In this document: in pieces, positions 29,481 through 39,118 of the stretch
Layout: every line of letters begins with the position of its first letter
How positions within the stretch are numbered: position 1 is the stretch's first letter
From: Methyloversatilis discipulorum
Lineage (GTDB): Bacteria; Pseudomonadota; Gammaproteobacteria; Burkholderiales; Rhodocyclaceae
DNA: 64,000 bases
Assembly (NCBI RefSeq): GCF_000527135.1
Contig: NZ_AZUP01000001.1
Span: 3,435,535 to 3,499,534, forward strand
Direction of reading: 5' to 3'
Program-made: the position numbers and the translations under genes
Notes under the pieces: generated by a model
Told to the model about the DNA's origin: nothing
The model's input: only the letters and a program-made list of their open reading frames with translations
Database searches by the model: none

Positions 29481-30101
29481 ATGGCTAAACGCGGCGTACT
29501 TTTCATCGTCAGCGCACCGTCCGGTGCAGGCAAGACCACGCTGGTGCGTGGTCTGCTCGAACGCGACCCGCAGATCGGACTGTCGGTGTCGCACACTACC
29601 CGGGCGGCGCGGCCGGGCGAGGTGGATGGCGTTGCCTATCACTTCGTCAGCATCGACACCTTCGACGCGATGCGCGCGGCCGGCGACTTCATCGAGTCGG
29701 CGCACGTGCATGGCAACTACTACGGCACCTCGCGTCGCTGGCTCGAAGAACGGCTCAATGCCGGCCATGACGTGTTGCTGGAAATCGACTGGCAGGGCGC
29801 CCAGCAGGTGCGTGCGCTGTTTCCGGAGGCGGTGAGCATCTTCATCCTGCCGCCGTCGTTCGAGGCACTGGCGCAGCGCCTGACCGGCCGCGGATCGGAC
29901 GCGCCGGAGGTGATAGAACGAAGGCTGGCCGCGGCACGCGAAGAGATCAGTCATCTTCGCGAGTTTGATTTCGTTATAATCAATAACATACTGAGTCAGG
30001 CGCTGGACGAAATGGTCACCGTCGCACGCGCTGCGCGGCTGCTCCGCTCGAGCCAGATGGCCCGACATCCCGAATTTTTCCATTCCCTGGGTGTTAACTG
30101 A
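29481..30101 (+). CDS. gmk: Guanylate kinase
   Basis: 206 residues. It phosphorylates GMP to GDP. P-loop [10 protein letters not shown] is at 11-20, followed by [22 protein letters not shown], which binds GMP, and [14 protein letters not shown]. The ATG giving MAKRGVLF fits the family. It is two bases upstream of rpoZ, so it forms one operon with rpoZ and spoT, joining GTP supply, RNA polymerase and ppGpp metabolism. Confidence 0.97.
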   Translation: MAKRGVLFIVSAPSGAGKTTLVRGLLERDPQIGLSVSHTTRAARPGEVDGVAYHFVSIDTFDAMRAAGDFIESAHVHGNYYGTSRRWLEERLNAGHDVLLEIDWQGAQQVRALFPEAVSIFILPPSFEALAQRLTGRGSDAPEVIERRLAAAREEISHLREFDFVIINNILSQALDEMVTVARAARLLRSSQMARHPEFFHSLGVN

Positions 30102-30102
30102 T

Positions 30103-30309
30103 ATGGCACGCATTACCGTCGAAGATTGTCTGAAGCGCATTCCGAACCGTTTCCAGTTGACGCTGGTTGCCACCTACCGTGCCCGCCAGCTTTCCGCCGG
30201 CAGCACGCCGCAGGTCGATGGCGACAAGGACAAGCCCACCGTCGTCGCGCTGCGTGAAATCGCCGCCGGCAAGGTCGGTCTGGAAATCCTGAATCGAGGC
30301 CAGGCCTGA
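30103..30309 (+). CDS. rpoZ: RNA polymerase omega subunit
   Basis: 68 residues: [28 protein letters not shown], then [16 protein letters not shown]. Omega helps assemble RNA polymerase and forms part of a ppGpp site. Its position between gmk and spoT is conserved in gamma- and betaproteobacteria. Confidence 0.96.
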   Translation: MARITVEDCLKRIPNRFQLTLVATYRARQLSAGSTPQVDGDKDKPTVVALREIAAGKVGLEILNRGQA

Positions 30310-30337
30310 TGAGGCCGGGCTGTCAGCGCTGAACTGA

Positions 30338-32629
30338 ATGAACCGACCGGTGGACGACCTCATCATGCCCACCCCGGTCGCCCACGTTACGCCTGCACAG
30401 CCCATCGTCAGCCTCGGCCCGGCTGACAACGACCCCGACGCCGGTACGCCGGCGCCCCCCTGTTCCACGGTCGCCGATCTCGAACGCCTGATCGCCGACA
30501 TCTCCACCTATCTGCGCGACGAAGACGTGCAGCGCGTGCGCGACGCGTATGCGCTGTCGGCCAGTGCGCACGCCGGGCAGTTCCGCATGAGCGGCGAGCC
30601 TTACGTGTCGCATCCGCTGGCGGTCGCCGAAATCCTCGCCGGCTGGCAGCTCGATTCGCAGGCGCTGTGCGCGGCGCTGCTGCACGACGTGATGGAAGAC
30701 ACCGCCATCACCAAGGCGGAGATTGCCGAACGCTTCGGCAAGGTGGTGGCCGAGCTGGTCGATGGCGTGTCCAAGCTCGACAAGATCGAGTTCCAGTCGA
30801 AGGAAGACGCGCAGGCCGAGAACTTCCGCAAGATGCTGATGGCGATGGCGCGCGACGTGCGCGTCATCCTGATCAAGCTGGCCGACCGCACGCACAACAT
30901 GCGCACGCTCGGTTCGATGCGGCCGGACAAGCAGCGCCGCATCGCCCGCGAAACGCTGGAAATCCACGCCCCGATCGCCAATCGCCTCGGCCTGCACGCG
31001 GTGTACCGCGAACTGCAGGACATGTCCTTCCACGCCATGCACCCGATGCGCTATCGCGTGCTGGAACGCGCGATGAAGTCGGCGCGCGGCAACCGGCGCG
31101 AGGTCGTGGGCAAGATTACCGAGGCGATCCGCACCCGCCTGCCGGAGCGCGGCATCGAAGCCGACGTGTTCGGCCGCGAGAAGAGCCTGTATTCGATCTT
31201 CCGCAAGATGCGCGACAAGCACCTGACTTTCTCGCAGGTGCTCGACATCTATGGTTTCCGCGTCGTGGTGAAGGACGTGGCGGCCTGCTATCTGGCCCTC
31301 GGCGCGCTGCACGCGCTGTACAAGCCGGTGCCGGGCAAGTTCAAGGACTACATCGCGATCCCGAAGGCCAACGGCTACCAGTCGCTGCACACCACGCTGA
31401 TCGGCCCCTTCGGTACGCCGGTCGAGGTGCAGATTCGCACCGCCGAAATGCACCAGATCGCGCAGAACGGCGTGGCTTCGCACTGGCTGTACAAGGACAG
31501 CGAACAGTCGCTCGACGATCTGCAGGCCAATACCCACCGCTGGCTGCAGTCGCTGCTCGAACTGCAGAGCTCGGCGCCCGATTCGGCCGAGTTCCTCGAA
31601 CACGTGAAGATCGACCTGTTCCCGGGCGAGGTGTACGTGTTCACGCCCAAGGGCAAGATCATGTCGCTGCCGCGCGGCGCGACCGCGGTCGACTTCGCCT
31701 ACGCGGTGCACACCGACGTCGGCCACTGCTGTGTGGCCTGTCGCATCAACCAGGAACTGATGCCGTTGCGCAGCGAGCTGAGCAGCGGTGATCAGGTCGA
31801 AATCATCACCGCCTCGCACCCGAACCCCAACCCGGCCTGGCTGGGCTATGTGAAGACCGGCAAGGCGCGCGCGCAGATCCGCCACTTCCTGAAGACCATG
31901 CAGGTCGAGGAATCTGCGCAGCTGGGCGAACGGCTGCTGACCCAGGCGCTGCGGCAGTTCGGCGTCACGCCGGACGAGATCGGTGACGCCTCGTGGGCGC
32001 AGTGGCTGGAGACCGCCGAAGTGAAGAGCCGCAAGGAAGCGCTGGCCGACATCGGCCAGGGCAAGAGCTCGGCCACCTTCGTCGCGCGCAGCCTGCTCAA
32101 GCTGCAGACCGCCAGCGAACAGCAGGGCACGCCGCTGCCGGCGCCGGAGAGCGCGCTGCTGATCCGCGGTTCCGAGGGCATGGCGGTGCAGATCGCACGT
32201 TGCTGCCAGCCGATACCGGGCGACCCCATCGTCGGCCAGCTGCGCGTCGGTTCCGGCCTGATGATCCACGCGCACGATTGCCCGACGCTGCGCCGCAACC
32301 GCAAGGACGGTGACCAGTGGGTCGATGTCGAGTGGGAGCGCGACAACAGCCGCGTGTTCGAGGTGGGCATCCGCGTCATCGCTGCCAATCGTCCCGGCGT
32401 GCTGGCCAAGGTCGCCTTCGAGATCGCCGAATGCGGCGCCAACATCCAGAATGTCGGCATGGAAGAGGACGGCAGCCTCTATACGCAGATCCATTTCACG
32501 CTGCAGGTCAGTGATCGCGTCCATCTGGCGCGCATCATGAAGGGCCTGCGCCGCGTGCCGGAAGTCGTGCGCATTGCCCGTGTGCGGGCTTGCGACAAGG
32601 CCGACGAGTCGCGCGGCAAGACACATTGA
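30338..32629 (+). CDS. spoT: Bifunctional (p)ppGpp synthetase/hydrolase SpoT
   Basis: 763 residues, full length. Domains in order: HD hydrolase (HPLAVAEIL, catalytic HD at 116-117 in LLHDVMED), synthetase (GREKSLYSIFRKM, DIYGFRVVV, YIAIPKANGYQSLHT), TGS (VFTPKGKIMSLPRGATAVDFAYAVHTDVG region), zinc-finger/helical part (ARCCQPIPGDPIVG) and C-terminal ACT (RPGVLAKVAFEIAECGANI). The intact HD motif favours SpoT over RelA. It sits 28 bases after rpoZ. The first ~45 residues before the HD domain are extra, Pro/Ala-rich; a start at the second Met is possible. Confidence 0.95.
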   Translation: MNRPVDDLIMPTPVAHVTPAQPIVSLGPADNDPDAGTPAPPCSTVADLERLIADISTYLRDEDVQRVRDAYALSASAHAGQFRMSGEPYVSHPLAVAEILAGWQLDSQALCAALLHDVMEDTAITKAEIAERFGKVVAELVDGVSKLDKIEFQSKEDAQAENFRKMLMAMARDVRVILIKLADRTHNMRTLGSMRPDKQRRIARETLEIHAPIANRLGLHAVYRELQDMSFHAMHPMRYRVLERAMKSARGNRREVVGKITEAIRTRLPERGIEADVFGREKSLYSIFRKMRDKHLTFSQVLDIYGFRVVVKDVAACYLALGALHALYKPVPGKFKDYIAIPKANGYQSLHTTLIGPFGTPVEVQIRTAEMHQIAQNGVASHWLYKDSEQSLDDLQANTHRWLQSLLELQSSAPDSAEFLEHVKIDLFPGEVYVFTPKGKIMSLPRGATAVDFAYAVHTDVGHCCVACRINQELMPLRSELSSGDQVEIITASHPNPNPAWLGYVKTGKARAQIRHFLKTMQVEESAQLGERLLTQALRQFGVTPDEIGDASWAQWLETAEVKSRKEALADIGQGKSSATFVARSLLKLQTASEQQGTPLPAPESALLIRGSEGMAVQIARCCQPIPGDPIVGQLRVGSGLMIHAHDCPTLRRNRKDGDQWVDVEWERDNSRVFEVGIRVIAANRPGVLAKVAFEIAECGANIQNVGMEEDGSLYTQIHFTLQVSDRVHLARIMKGLRRVPEVVRIARVRACDKADESRGKTH

Positions 32630-32651
32630 GTCGTTTCCAACGGAGTTTCAA

Positions 32652-32858
32652 TTGGCTGATTACGAATCCGATCACACGCGCTTCATGCGCGAGTACCTCG
32701 AAAAGCATCCCGAGCAGGTCGAAGAGCAGCGTCGCGGTCGCGCGCTGTGGTGGGACAAGCCGCAGGACTTCGAAGCGCAGCGCCGCTTCAACGAAGCACG
32801 CGTCGCGCAGAAGGCCTATCCCTACCAGACCGACCTGACGCCCACCGACGCGCACTGA
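32652..32858 (+). CDS. DUF3460-family small protein
   Basis: About 68 residues from a TTG preceded by CGGAG. The sequence ADYESDHTRFMREYLEKHP followed by LWWDKPQDFEAQRRFNEARV matches the DUF3460 family of betaproteobacteria, whose role is unknown. It is short, charged and lacks membrane segments. It lies 22 bases behind spoT and may be read from the same transcript. Confidence 0.78.
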   Translation: MADYESDHTRFMREYLEKHPEQVEEQRRGRALWWDKPQDFEAQRRFNEARVAQKAYPYQTDLTPTDAH

Positions 32859-32931
32859 AGCTGCACCGTCCTTCCTTCGACCGCCCTGTGCGCCGCGCCG
32901 TTGAGCCGGCGCGCAGGGTGGTGTCCATCGC

Positions 32932-34386
32932 ATGAGCGTGTTCGATCAGCCGCTGGCCATCGTCGACCTGGAAACAACAGGGGGCGACCCGCGCGCCGAC
33001 CGCGTGACCGAGGTTGGCGTCGTGCTGATCGACGGGCCGCAGCGGAGCGAGTGGTCCAGCCTGGTCAATCCGGGCGTGCCGATTCCGCTGTCCATCCAGC
33101 GCTTCACCGGCATCACCGACGACATGGTCGCCCGCGCGCCGCGCTTTGCCGAGATCGCGGAGGAATTGGCGGCGCTGCTGCACGACCGCCTGTTCGTGGC
33201 GCATAACGCGCGCTTCGACCACGGCTTCCTGCGCAACGAGTTCGCCCGCGTCGGCCTGAATTTCGCGCCGCGTGTGCTCTGCTCGGTCAAGCTGTCGCGC
33301 GCGCTCTATCCGCACTTTTCGCGCCACGGGCTGGACGCGCTGATGGAGCGCTTCGGGCTGGTCTGCGACGCTCGCCACCGCGCCATCGGTGACGCGCGAC
33401 TGGTGCGCGACTTTCTCGACATCGTCGCCCGCGACTTTCCGCCGGCGGTGATCGCTCCGGCGATGGAGAAGGCCGGGCGCACCGCGGCTGCGCCGCCCGG
33501 CATGACACCGGGCGCGCTCGACGACGTGCCGGAGGCGCCCGGCGTCTACCTGTTCTACGGTGCCGCGCCGGAGTCGACAGATCTGCTGCCGGCGCCGGCA
33601 GAGCTGCCGCTCTACATCGGCAAGAGCCGTAACCTGCGTTCGCGCGTGCTGGCGCACTTCACCGGTTCGCACAAGGGCGGACAGGCGGCGCGCATGCTGC
33701 GCGAGACGAAGCGCGTCGATTGGGTCGAGACAGCGGGAGAACTCGGTGCTCTGCTGCTCGAAGCGAAGCTGGTGAAGCAGTTGCAGCCGCTCTACAACAA
33801 GCAGTTGCGGGCCGGCGGCCCCGCGGTGGCACTGGCGCTGCGCGGCGGCCCCGGTAACGAGGTGGCGGCCGGCGAAGCAGCGCTGACGCTGGTCGATCTC
33901 GACCGCGTCACGCCGCGTCAGCTGGCGGGGCTGTACGGCCCCTTCCGTTCCCGCCGCGACTGTCTGACCACGCTGCGCGAACTGGCGACCGCCTGGCAGC
34001 TGTGTCCGAAGCGCATCGGTCTGCAGGGTTACGAGCGGCGCACCGCCGCCTGCGTCAATGTGCAGATCAAGCGCTGCCGCGGTGTCTGTTGCGGTCGCGA
34101 AGACCCGCGGCAGCACGATATGCGGCTGATGAGTGCGCTCGACGGCCTGCGCATGCCCGACTGGCCGTGGCCCGACGCCGTGGCGGTGCGCGAGCGCCGT
34201 CCGGGCGCCGAACGCGGTGATCGACACTGGCTGGCGCACTGGTGCTACCTCGGCAGCGCGCCGGAGGGCAGCGACGACGCTGCGCCACCGCAGCGCGACG
34301 CGCGCTTCGACTACGACCACTATCGCATCCTGCGCCGCCACCTCGAAGGGCTGCCGGCAGACGCGATCGAGACCGTCGTCAGCTGA
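32932..34386 (+). CDS. DnaQ-like 3'-5' exonuclease fused to a GIY-YIG (UvrC/Cho-like) nuclease
   Basis: 484 residues. The N-terminal ~165 residues are a DEDDh exonuclease (IVDLETTGGD with Asp12/Glu14, HNARFDHGFL, HRAIGDARLVRDF), like the epsilon subunit of DNA polymerase III. After a linker, residues ~195-275 are a GIY-YIG domain (GVYLFYG, LYIGKSRNLRSRVLAHF, LEAKLVKQLQPLYN) similar to the incision domain of UvrC and Cho. The remaining ~200 residues resemble the Cho/UvrC continuation, with cysteines (ACVNVQIKRCRGVCCGRE). Such fusions are known in betaproteobacteria and probably act in repair. It follows the DUF3460 gene by 73 bases. Confidence 0.88.
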   Translation: MSVFDQPLAIVDLETTGGDPRADRVTEVGVVLIDGPQRSEWSSLVNPGVPIPLSIQRFTGITDDMVARAPRFAEIAEELAALLHDRLFVAHNARFDHGFLRNEFARVGLNFAPRVLCSVKLSRALYPHFSRHGLDALMERFGLVCDARHRAIGDARLVRDFLDIVARDFPPAVIAPAMEKAGRTAAAPPGMTPGALDDVPEAPGVYLFYGAAPESTDLLPAPAELPLYIGKSRNLRSRVLAHFTGSHKGGQAARMLRETKRVDWVETAGELGALLLEAKLVKQLQPLYNKQLRAGGPAVALALRGGPGNEVAAGEAALTLVDLDRVTPRQLAGLYGPFRSRRDCLTTLRELATAWQLCPKRIGLQGYERRTAACVNVQIKRCRGVCCGREDPRQHDMRLMSALDGLRMPDWPWPDAVAVRERRPGAERGDRHWLAHWCYLGSAPEGSDDAAPPQRDARFDYDHYRILRRHLEGLPADAIETVVS

Positions 34387-34462
34387 CGGCACATCCTGCG
34401 GATGGGGCGACGCTGATCACGTCGTCCTGCAGAGACCGGCATCATGATGCGTGGCGCCCGGG

Positions 34463-36889
34463 CTATTCGGACGGATGCACCAGCGACTGTCGCAACTGGT
34501 CTGCCGACATCGGGCGGGCAAACAGATAGCCCTGACCCTCCGAACACCCGAGCCGCAACAGCAGTTCAGCCTGTTCCGACAGCTCTATGCCCTCGGCGAT
34601 GGTGGTCATGCGCAGCGAGCGACCCAGCGCCAGCATGGCCTCTATCATTGCACGAGCGTCGTCGCTCTCTGTCAGGTCGATGATGAATGAACGGTCAATC
34701 TTGATGCGATCTATCGGCAGGCCGCGCAGTACGCTCAGCGACGAGTAGCCGGTGCCGAAGTCGTCGATGCTGATCGAGACGCCCAAACGTTTCAGCGCGT
34801 CGAGTATGCCGGCGCTGTGTTCGATTACCTGCAGCGTGGACTCGGTGATTTCGAGCTCCAGCGATTCGGCCGGGAAGCCTGTTTCGGTCAGCACCTCCAG
34901 CACGTGGGCGACGAAATCCTCGCGCATGAACTGCCTGACCGACACGTTGACGGCGAGGCGCATCTGTCGCCCGTCGTTGTCCGGCAGGCCGACGATGTCG
35001 TGGCAGGCGCGGCGCAGCACCCACATGCCCAGCGTTTCGATGATGCCGCTCTCTTCGGCGACCGGGATGAAGCGGGCGGGCGAGATCATGCCCAGTTCCG
35101 GATGCGGCCAGCGCACCAGTGCCTCGACGCCGATTACGTGCGCGTCGGACAGCCGGAGCTGCGGCTGGTAATGCACCTCCAGCGCGTCGTTGTCGATCGC
35201 GCGACGCAGGCCCTGTTCCATCTGCATGCGTTCCTGGGTGCGCTCCGACATGTCGGTCGTGAAGAACTGATAGCGGTTGCGTCCTTGCGACTTGGCCGAG
35301 TACATCGCGATGTCGGCGGCACGCATCAGCACGGTACGGTCGCTGCCGTGATCGGGGAAGACAGCGATGCCGATGCTGCCGGTGATGCGTATCTGCTCGT
35401 CGCCGAGCGCGAACGGATCGCGCAGTGCATTGAGCAGCTTCATCGCCAGGTGCGAGGCGTCTTCAGGCTGCGCGCTGCCGGTCAGTACGACGAATTCGTC
35501 GCCGCCGAGGCGGGCCAGCGTGTCACTGCGGCGCAGCGTGTCGCGCAGGCGCACCGACACTGCGCGCAGCAGTTCGTCGCCCATGCCGTGACCCAGCGTG
35601 TCGTTCACCCCCTTGAAACTGTCGAGGTCGAGGAAGAGCAGGATGCAGCGCTGCTGCGCACGACGCGCCTGCTCGATCGCGCGCTCGAAACGGTCGTCGA
35701 ACAGCAGGCGGTTGGGCAGGCCGGTCAGCGCGTCGTGATGCGCCAGATGATTCAGCTTCTCCTCTGCCTGGTGGATGGCGCTGAAATCGGAGAAGGCGGC
35801 GACGAAATGGGTGACCGTGCCGATGTCGTTGCGCACGGCGCTGATGCTTTCCCAGGCAGGGAAGCTGTCGCCAGACGCGCGTTGGCACAGCACCTCGCCC
35901 TGCCAGTAGCCGGTACCCGAGGGAGCGATCAGCGCCGCGTAGAAATCGTCGCCGTGGCCGGTTCCCAGCACCGCGTCAGGGTCAAGGCCAAGTACCTGGG
36001 TCTCGTCGTGCCCGGTGATGCGTGTGTAGGCCGCGTTGACGGCGACGATGCGGCGCTGCGCATCCGCGATCACGATGGCTTCGGCCGTGGTGTGGAACAC
36101 GACGCTGGACTGGCGCAGGCGCTCCTCGTCGCGCCGGCGCTGCGTCACGTCCTGCAGGATGCCGACGATGCGCTGCTCGCCCGCCGGGTCGCCATAAGCG
36201 CGCGCGTGCGCTTCCAGATTGCGTGCGCCACCATTGCCTGCGGTGCGGAATTCGATGCGCACCGGATCGCCGCGCTGCAGTGCCGCGTTCAGCGCCGCCG
36301 ACACGCGCTCGCGATCGCCGGCATCGACGCGTGACAGAAAGAGATTCCAAGATTCGTCCAGTGGAACCGGGCGGTCGCCGAACAGGCTGCGCAAGTGGCC
36401 GTCGCCGTGCAGCTGCATCGAATCGCCCTGCCATTCGAGTACGCCGAGCGAGGCGGCATCGAGCGCCTGCTTGAACAGCTGCTCGCTGCGCTCCACGAGC
36501 ACCTCGACCTCGCGGCGCGCCAGTGCCATCTGTATCGTCGCATGCAGTTCGCGCGCTTCGCAGGGTTTGACCAGATAGCCGAAGGGCCGGCAGTCGAGCG
36601 CACGGCGCAGCGTGTCGTCCTCGGCGTAGGCGGTCAGGAACACCACGGGTACGCGATGCAGTGACTGGATCTGCAGCGCCGCATCGATGCCATCGAGCGG
36701 ACCCTCGAGGTGGATGTCCATCAGCACCAGGTCGGGCGCCACCTCACCGACCCGGCGCACCGCCTGCTCGCCGCTGGCCAGCACCGCGCCCACCTTGTAG
36801 CCGAAGGACTGCAACTGGTTCTTCAGGTCGAAGGCGATCACGCGTTCGTCCTCGACCAGCATCAGGTTGATCGGGAGCGGAGCGTTCAT
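34463..36889 (-). CDS. Response regulator with PAS, GGDEF and EAL domains (c-di-GMP turnover)
   Basis: 808 residues. Receiver domain 1-125 (LVEDER, phospho-acceptor Asp58 in LMDIHLEG, Lys in LVKPCEA). Two PAS-like regions follow (about 140-265 and 270-385; [21 protein letters not shown]). GGDEF is intact at 462-466 ([10 protein letters not shown]) and EAL at 589-591 ([14 protein letters not shown]) with DFGTGYSSL further on. Both synthetase and phosphodiesterase motifs look complete; net direction cannot be decided from sequence. Its start overlaps the stop of the upstream sensor kinase as ATGA, which names its partner. Confidence 0.92.
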   Translation of the reverse strand: MNAPLPINLMLVEDERVIAFDLKNQLQSFGYKVGAVLASGEQAVRRVGEVAPDLVLMDIHLEGPLDGIDAALQIQSLHRVPVVFLTAYAEDDTLRRALDCRPFGYLVKPCEARELHATIQMALARREVEVLVERSEQLFKQALDAASLGVLEWQGDSMQLHGDGHLRSLFGDRPVPLDESWNLFLSRVDAGDRERVSAALNAALQRGDPVRIEFRTAGNGGARNLEAHARAYGDPAGEQRIVGILQDVTQRRRDEERLRQSSVVFHTTAEAIVIADAQRRIVAVNAAYTRITGHDETQVLGLDPDAVLGTGHGDDFYAALIAPSGTGYWQGEVLCQRASGDSFPAWESISAVRNDIGTVTHFVAAFSDFSAIHQAEEKLNHLAHHDALTGLPNRLLFDDRFERAIEQARRAQQRCILLFLDLDSFKGVNDTLGHGMGDELLRAVSVRLRDTLRRSDTLARLGGDEFVVLTGSAQPEDASHLAMKLLNALRDPFALGDEQIRITGSIGIAVFPDHGSDRTVLMRAADIAMYSAKSQGRNRYQFFTTDMSERTQERMQMEQGLRRAIDNDALEVHYQPQLRLSDAHVIGVEALVRWPHPELGMISPARFIPVAEESGIIETLGMWVLRRACHDIVGLPDNDGRQMRLAVNVSVRQFMREDFVAHVLEVLTETGFPAESLELEITESTLQVIEHSAGILDALKRLGVSISIDDFGTGYSSLSVLRGLPIDRIKIDRSFIIDLTESDDARAMIEAMLALGRSLRMTTIAEGIELSEQAELLLRLGCSEGQGYLFARPMSADQLRQSLVHPSE

Positions 36890-37965
36890 GGCGTGCCTCG
36901 TACGTTGAACATTGCCGGAAAGGTGATGAGGTAGTGTGCGCCGCCGTCGCGCACCATCTGCAGTGTCCCGTGCAGCTGATCCACCAGCAGCGGCACCAGT
37001 TGCAGGCCGAGCGACTTCACGTTGTCAAAGTCGAACCCCTCGGGCAGGCCGACGCCGTCGTCGCGCACGGCCAGGGTCAGCCGGTCACTGCCGCTGGACA
37101 GCGCGATGGTGATGATGCCCGTGCGTTGGCCAGGGAAGGCGTGCTTGAACGCATTGGTGACCAGTTCGTTCACCACCAGCCCGCACGGGATGGCGCGTTC
37201 CAGATCGAGGTACACCGGCCGCTCCGGGCGTTCGAGCTGCAACTCGACGCCGCTCGCGCTGCTGCGATAGGCACCGCGCAGCAACTGGGCCAGACGGTCC
37301 AGGTAGTCGCCGAGATCCATGCGCGAGAAATCCTTGCGCTCGTACAGCAGCTGATGGGTCAGCGCCATCGCCCGCACGCGGTTCTGGCTCTCGTTCAGGA
37401 TGTCGCGCACGCGCGGGTCGTCGACATTGTTGGCCTGCAGATTGAGCAGGCTGGTGATGACCTGCAGATTGTTCTTGACCCGGTGGTGGACCTCGTTGAG
37501 CAGCACCGTCTTTTCCTGCAGCGCCTGTTCCAGCACCTGCTGCGCGCGGCGTCGCTCGGTGATGTCGACGATGGATGCCAGCACCATGACGCCTTCGCCG
37601 GTGTCCATCGGATTCAGACCGATTTCGACCGGAAACTCGCTGCCGTCGGCGCGGCAGGCGAACAGATCGCGACCGCCACCCATGGGGCGAGGGCTGGGGG
37701 ATGACAGGAAGCTGTGACGGAAGTCGGCGTGGTGCGCGCGCGCGGCCGACGGCACCAGCATATCGACCGAGCGGCCGATCAGTTCGGAGCGCGGGTAGCC
37801 GAACAGCCTTTCGGTCTGTTCGTTGACCAGCACCATCATGCCGCGGCCATCGACCAGCACCATCGCGCTGGGGGCGTACTCGACGACGCGACGGAAGGCG
37901 TCGTCGTTCATCTGCGGCATCGGCGGGGCGTCGTGCCCGGCCGTACCCTCGGCGCGGATATCCAT
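36886..37965 (-). CDS. PAS-domain sensor histidine kinase, HisKA_2/HWE-related type
   Basis: About 359 residues, probably cytosolic. A PAS domain covers about 20-145 ([22 protein letters not shown]). The phospho-acceptor helix has [18 protein letters not shown] (His160/161), characteristic of the HisKA_2 class. The ATPase part reads [29 protein letters not shown] and SLGLQLV. The ATG at 37965 is chosen because GGAGG lies seven bases before it; one at 38004 has no site. Coupled by four bases to the GGDEF-EAL regulator, it should phosphorylate that receiver. Confidence 0.9.
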   Translation of the reverse strand: MDIRAEGTAGHDAPPMPQMNDDAFRRVVEYAPSAMVLVDGRGMMVLVNEQTERLFGYPRSELIGRSVDMLVPSAARAHHADFRHSFLSSPSPRPMGGGRDLFACRADGSEFPVEIGLNPMDTGEGVMVLASIVDITERRRAQQVLEQALQEKTVLLNEVHHRVKNNLQVITSLLNLQANNVDDPRVRDILNESQNRVRAMALTHQLLYERKDFSRMDLGDYLDRLAQLLRGAYRSSASGVELQLERPERPVYLDLERAIPCGLVVNELVTNAFKHAFPGQRTGIITIALSSGSDRLTLAVRDDGVGLPEGFDFDNVKSLGLQLVPLLVDQLHGTLQMVRDGGAHYLITFPAMFNVRGTP

Positions 37966-38071
37966 CGGCCATCCTCCATGAGCCCGCACATATTCCGGGC
38001 TCATTCATTCTGGATGGCGCCTTGCATCGACACAAGGTTGTGTTGCCCTTCGTTGCGATTGCACCAAAAAC

Positions 38072-38100
38072 AAAAGCCCCTGCGGTTGGCAGGGGCTTTG
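38072..38100 (-). terminator. Intrinsic terminator behind the Fae-like gene
   Basis: An 11-bp stem AAAGCCCCTGC/GCAGGGGCTTT with a five-base loop. On the minus strand it is followed by TTGTTTTTGG. It sits about 20 bases after the Fae-like gene stop and ends the lptM-lysA-hslR-fae run. Confidence 0.85.
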
Positions 38101-38120
38101 GCTGTGGCTTTGCGCTGCGA

Positions 38121-38657
38121 TCAGGCTTCGGGGTCGTACATGCAGTGCTTGATCTTGTGGCGGTTGGCGATCAGCTCGTCGATCGTCGGCTTGCCGGTCA
38201 TTGCGCGCTGTATCGCGATCTTGGTTGCTTCGTAGTTCGTGCGGTACAGATCCTTCATGTCCAGATTGGGGTCCTTGACCGCGTTCGGGTCCAGCCACAC
38301 CAGGTCGATGATGACCAGTTCGTCCACCAGTTCCTTCGGGATGATGCCTTCCGACACGCAGTCGACGACGGCGTCAGCGGTGGCCGACTGCACCACGCCG
38401 CCCAGCAGTTCGACGGTGCGCGAATTCTTGATCGTGACCTTGGGCACCATCATCGTGGCCGGCTTGGCCATCTGGTTGCAGTCGCGCACGGCCAGCATGC
38501 GGGTGTGACCGGCGGTCTGGCCCATCATCTGGGCGAAGGCCTGGCCGACCGGGCCGTCGATCGAGCCGATGACGATTTCCGGCATGGCGTCGGTGTATTG
38601 ACCTTCCTTGGCAAAGACGGTGGCTTCACCGACCTTCATCACGATACGTTCGGACAT
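38121..38657 (-). CDS. Formaldehyde-activating-enzyme (Fae) family paralogue
   Basis: 178 residues. Fae catalyses condensation of formaldehyde with tetrahydromethanopterin in methylotrophs. The whole chain aligns: VGEATVF, IVIGSIDGPVGQAF, TRMLAV, PKVTIKNSRTVELLGG, DAVVDCVSEGIIP, and NYEATKIAIQRAMTGKP. In authentic Fae I recall EVAHIDLIIG with the active-site His; aligning here gives DAMPEIVIG, so Met25 stands in its place. I therefore call it a Fae-like paralogue of uncertain activity rather than fae itself. An AAAGGA ribosome-binding site is present. It lies 47 bases after hslR and ahead of a strong terminator, so it may be in the lysA operon or have its own promoter inside hslR. Confidence 0.85.
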   Translation of the reverse strand: MSERIVMKVGEATVFAKEGQYTDAMPEIVIGSIDGPVGQAFAQMMGQTAGHTRMLAVRDCNQMAKPATMMVPKVTIKNSRTVELLGGVVQSATADAVVDCVSEGIIPKELVDELVIIDLVWLDPNAVKDPNLDMKDLYRTNYEATKIAIQRAMTGKPTIDELIANRHKIKHCMYDPEA

Positions 38658-38704
38658 GGTTCGATTCCTTTTGACAGTGTTTTCAATTCGTTGGCGCGCA
38701 GGGC

Positions 38705-39118
38705 TCAGCCGCCGCGAAGTTTAGCGCGCATGCGGTCGATTTCACGCCGCTGCGTCTTCGTCGGCCGTCCGTGCAGCATGTGTGACGGTTCCGGAGCAAG
38801 TCGGCGCCGTTCACGTTCCGCTTCGCGCCGCGCAATGCTGTCGGCGGTCTCTTCGTAAAGCTTGCGCGCCTCTTCGGCCGGGCCGCGTTTGCCGGACAGC
38901 GCCTGCACGATCACCGTGTAACGCACTTCGCCGGTCTGGATGTCCAGCCGGTCGCCGATGCGCACTTCGCGCGACGGCTTGGCGCGTGCCTCGTTCAGCT
39001 GGATGCGGCCGGCGTCGATGGCGTCGGACGCCAGCGTGCGCGTCTTGAAGAAGCGCGCCGCCCACAGCCATTTGTCGAGCCGCAGCCGTTCGCGCGCGGC
39101 GTCGTCCTCGTGGCTCAC
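38705..39118 (-). CDS. hslR: S4-domain RNA-binding protein HslR (Hsp15)
   Basis: 137 residues with an N-terminal S4 domain (LRLDKWLWAARFFKTRTLASD, GRIQLNEARAKPSREV, GDRLDI) and a basic C-terminal helix with many Arg residues. Hsp15 rescues stalled 50S subunits that carry peptidyl-tRNA after heat shock. The GTG start overlaps the lysA stop as GTGA, so it is coupled to lysA. No heat-shock promoter is evident immediately upstream because that sequence is lysA coding. Confidence 0.9.
   Translation of the reverse strand: MSHEDDAARERLRLDKWLWAARFFKTRTLASDAIDAGRIQLNEARAKPSREVRIGDRLDIQTGEVRYTVIVQALSGKRGPAEEARKLYEETADSIARREAERERRRLAPEPSHMLHGRPTKTQRREIDRMRAKLRGG

Noticed and set aside
30323..32626. Long minus-strand frame across spoT
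   Set aside because: Antisense shadow of a gene with complete HD, synthetase, TGS and ACT domains; its translation is His/Arg/Asp-rich with no family match.
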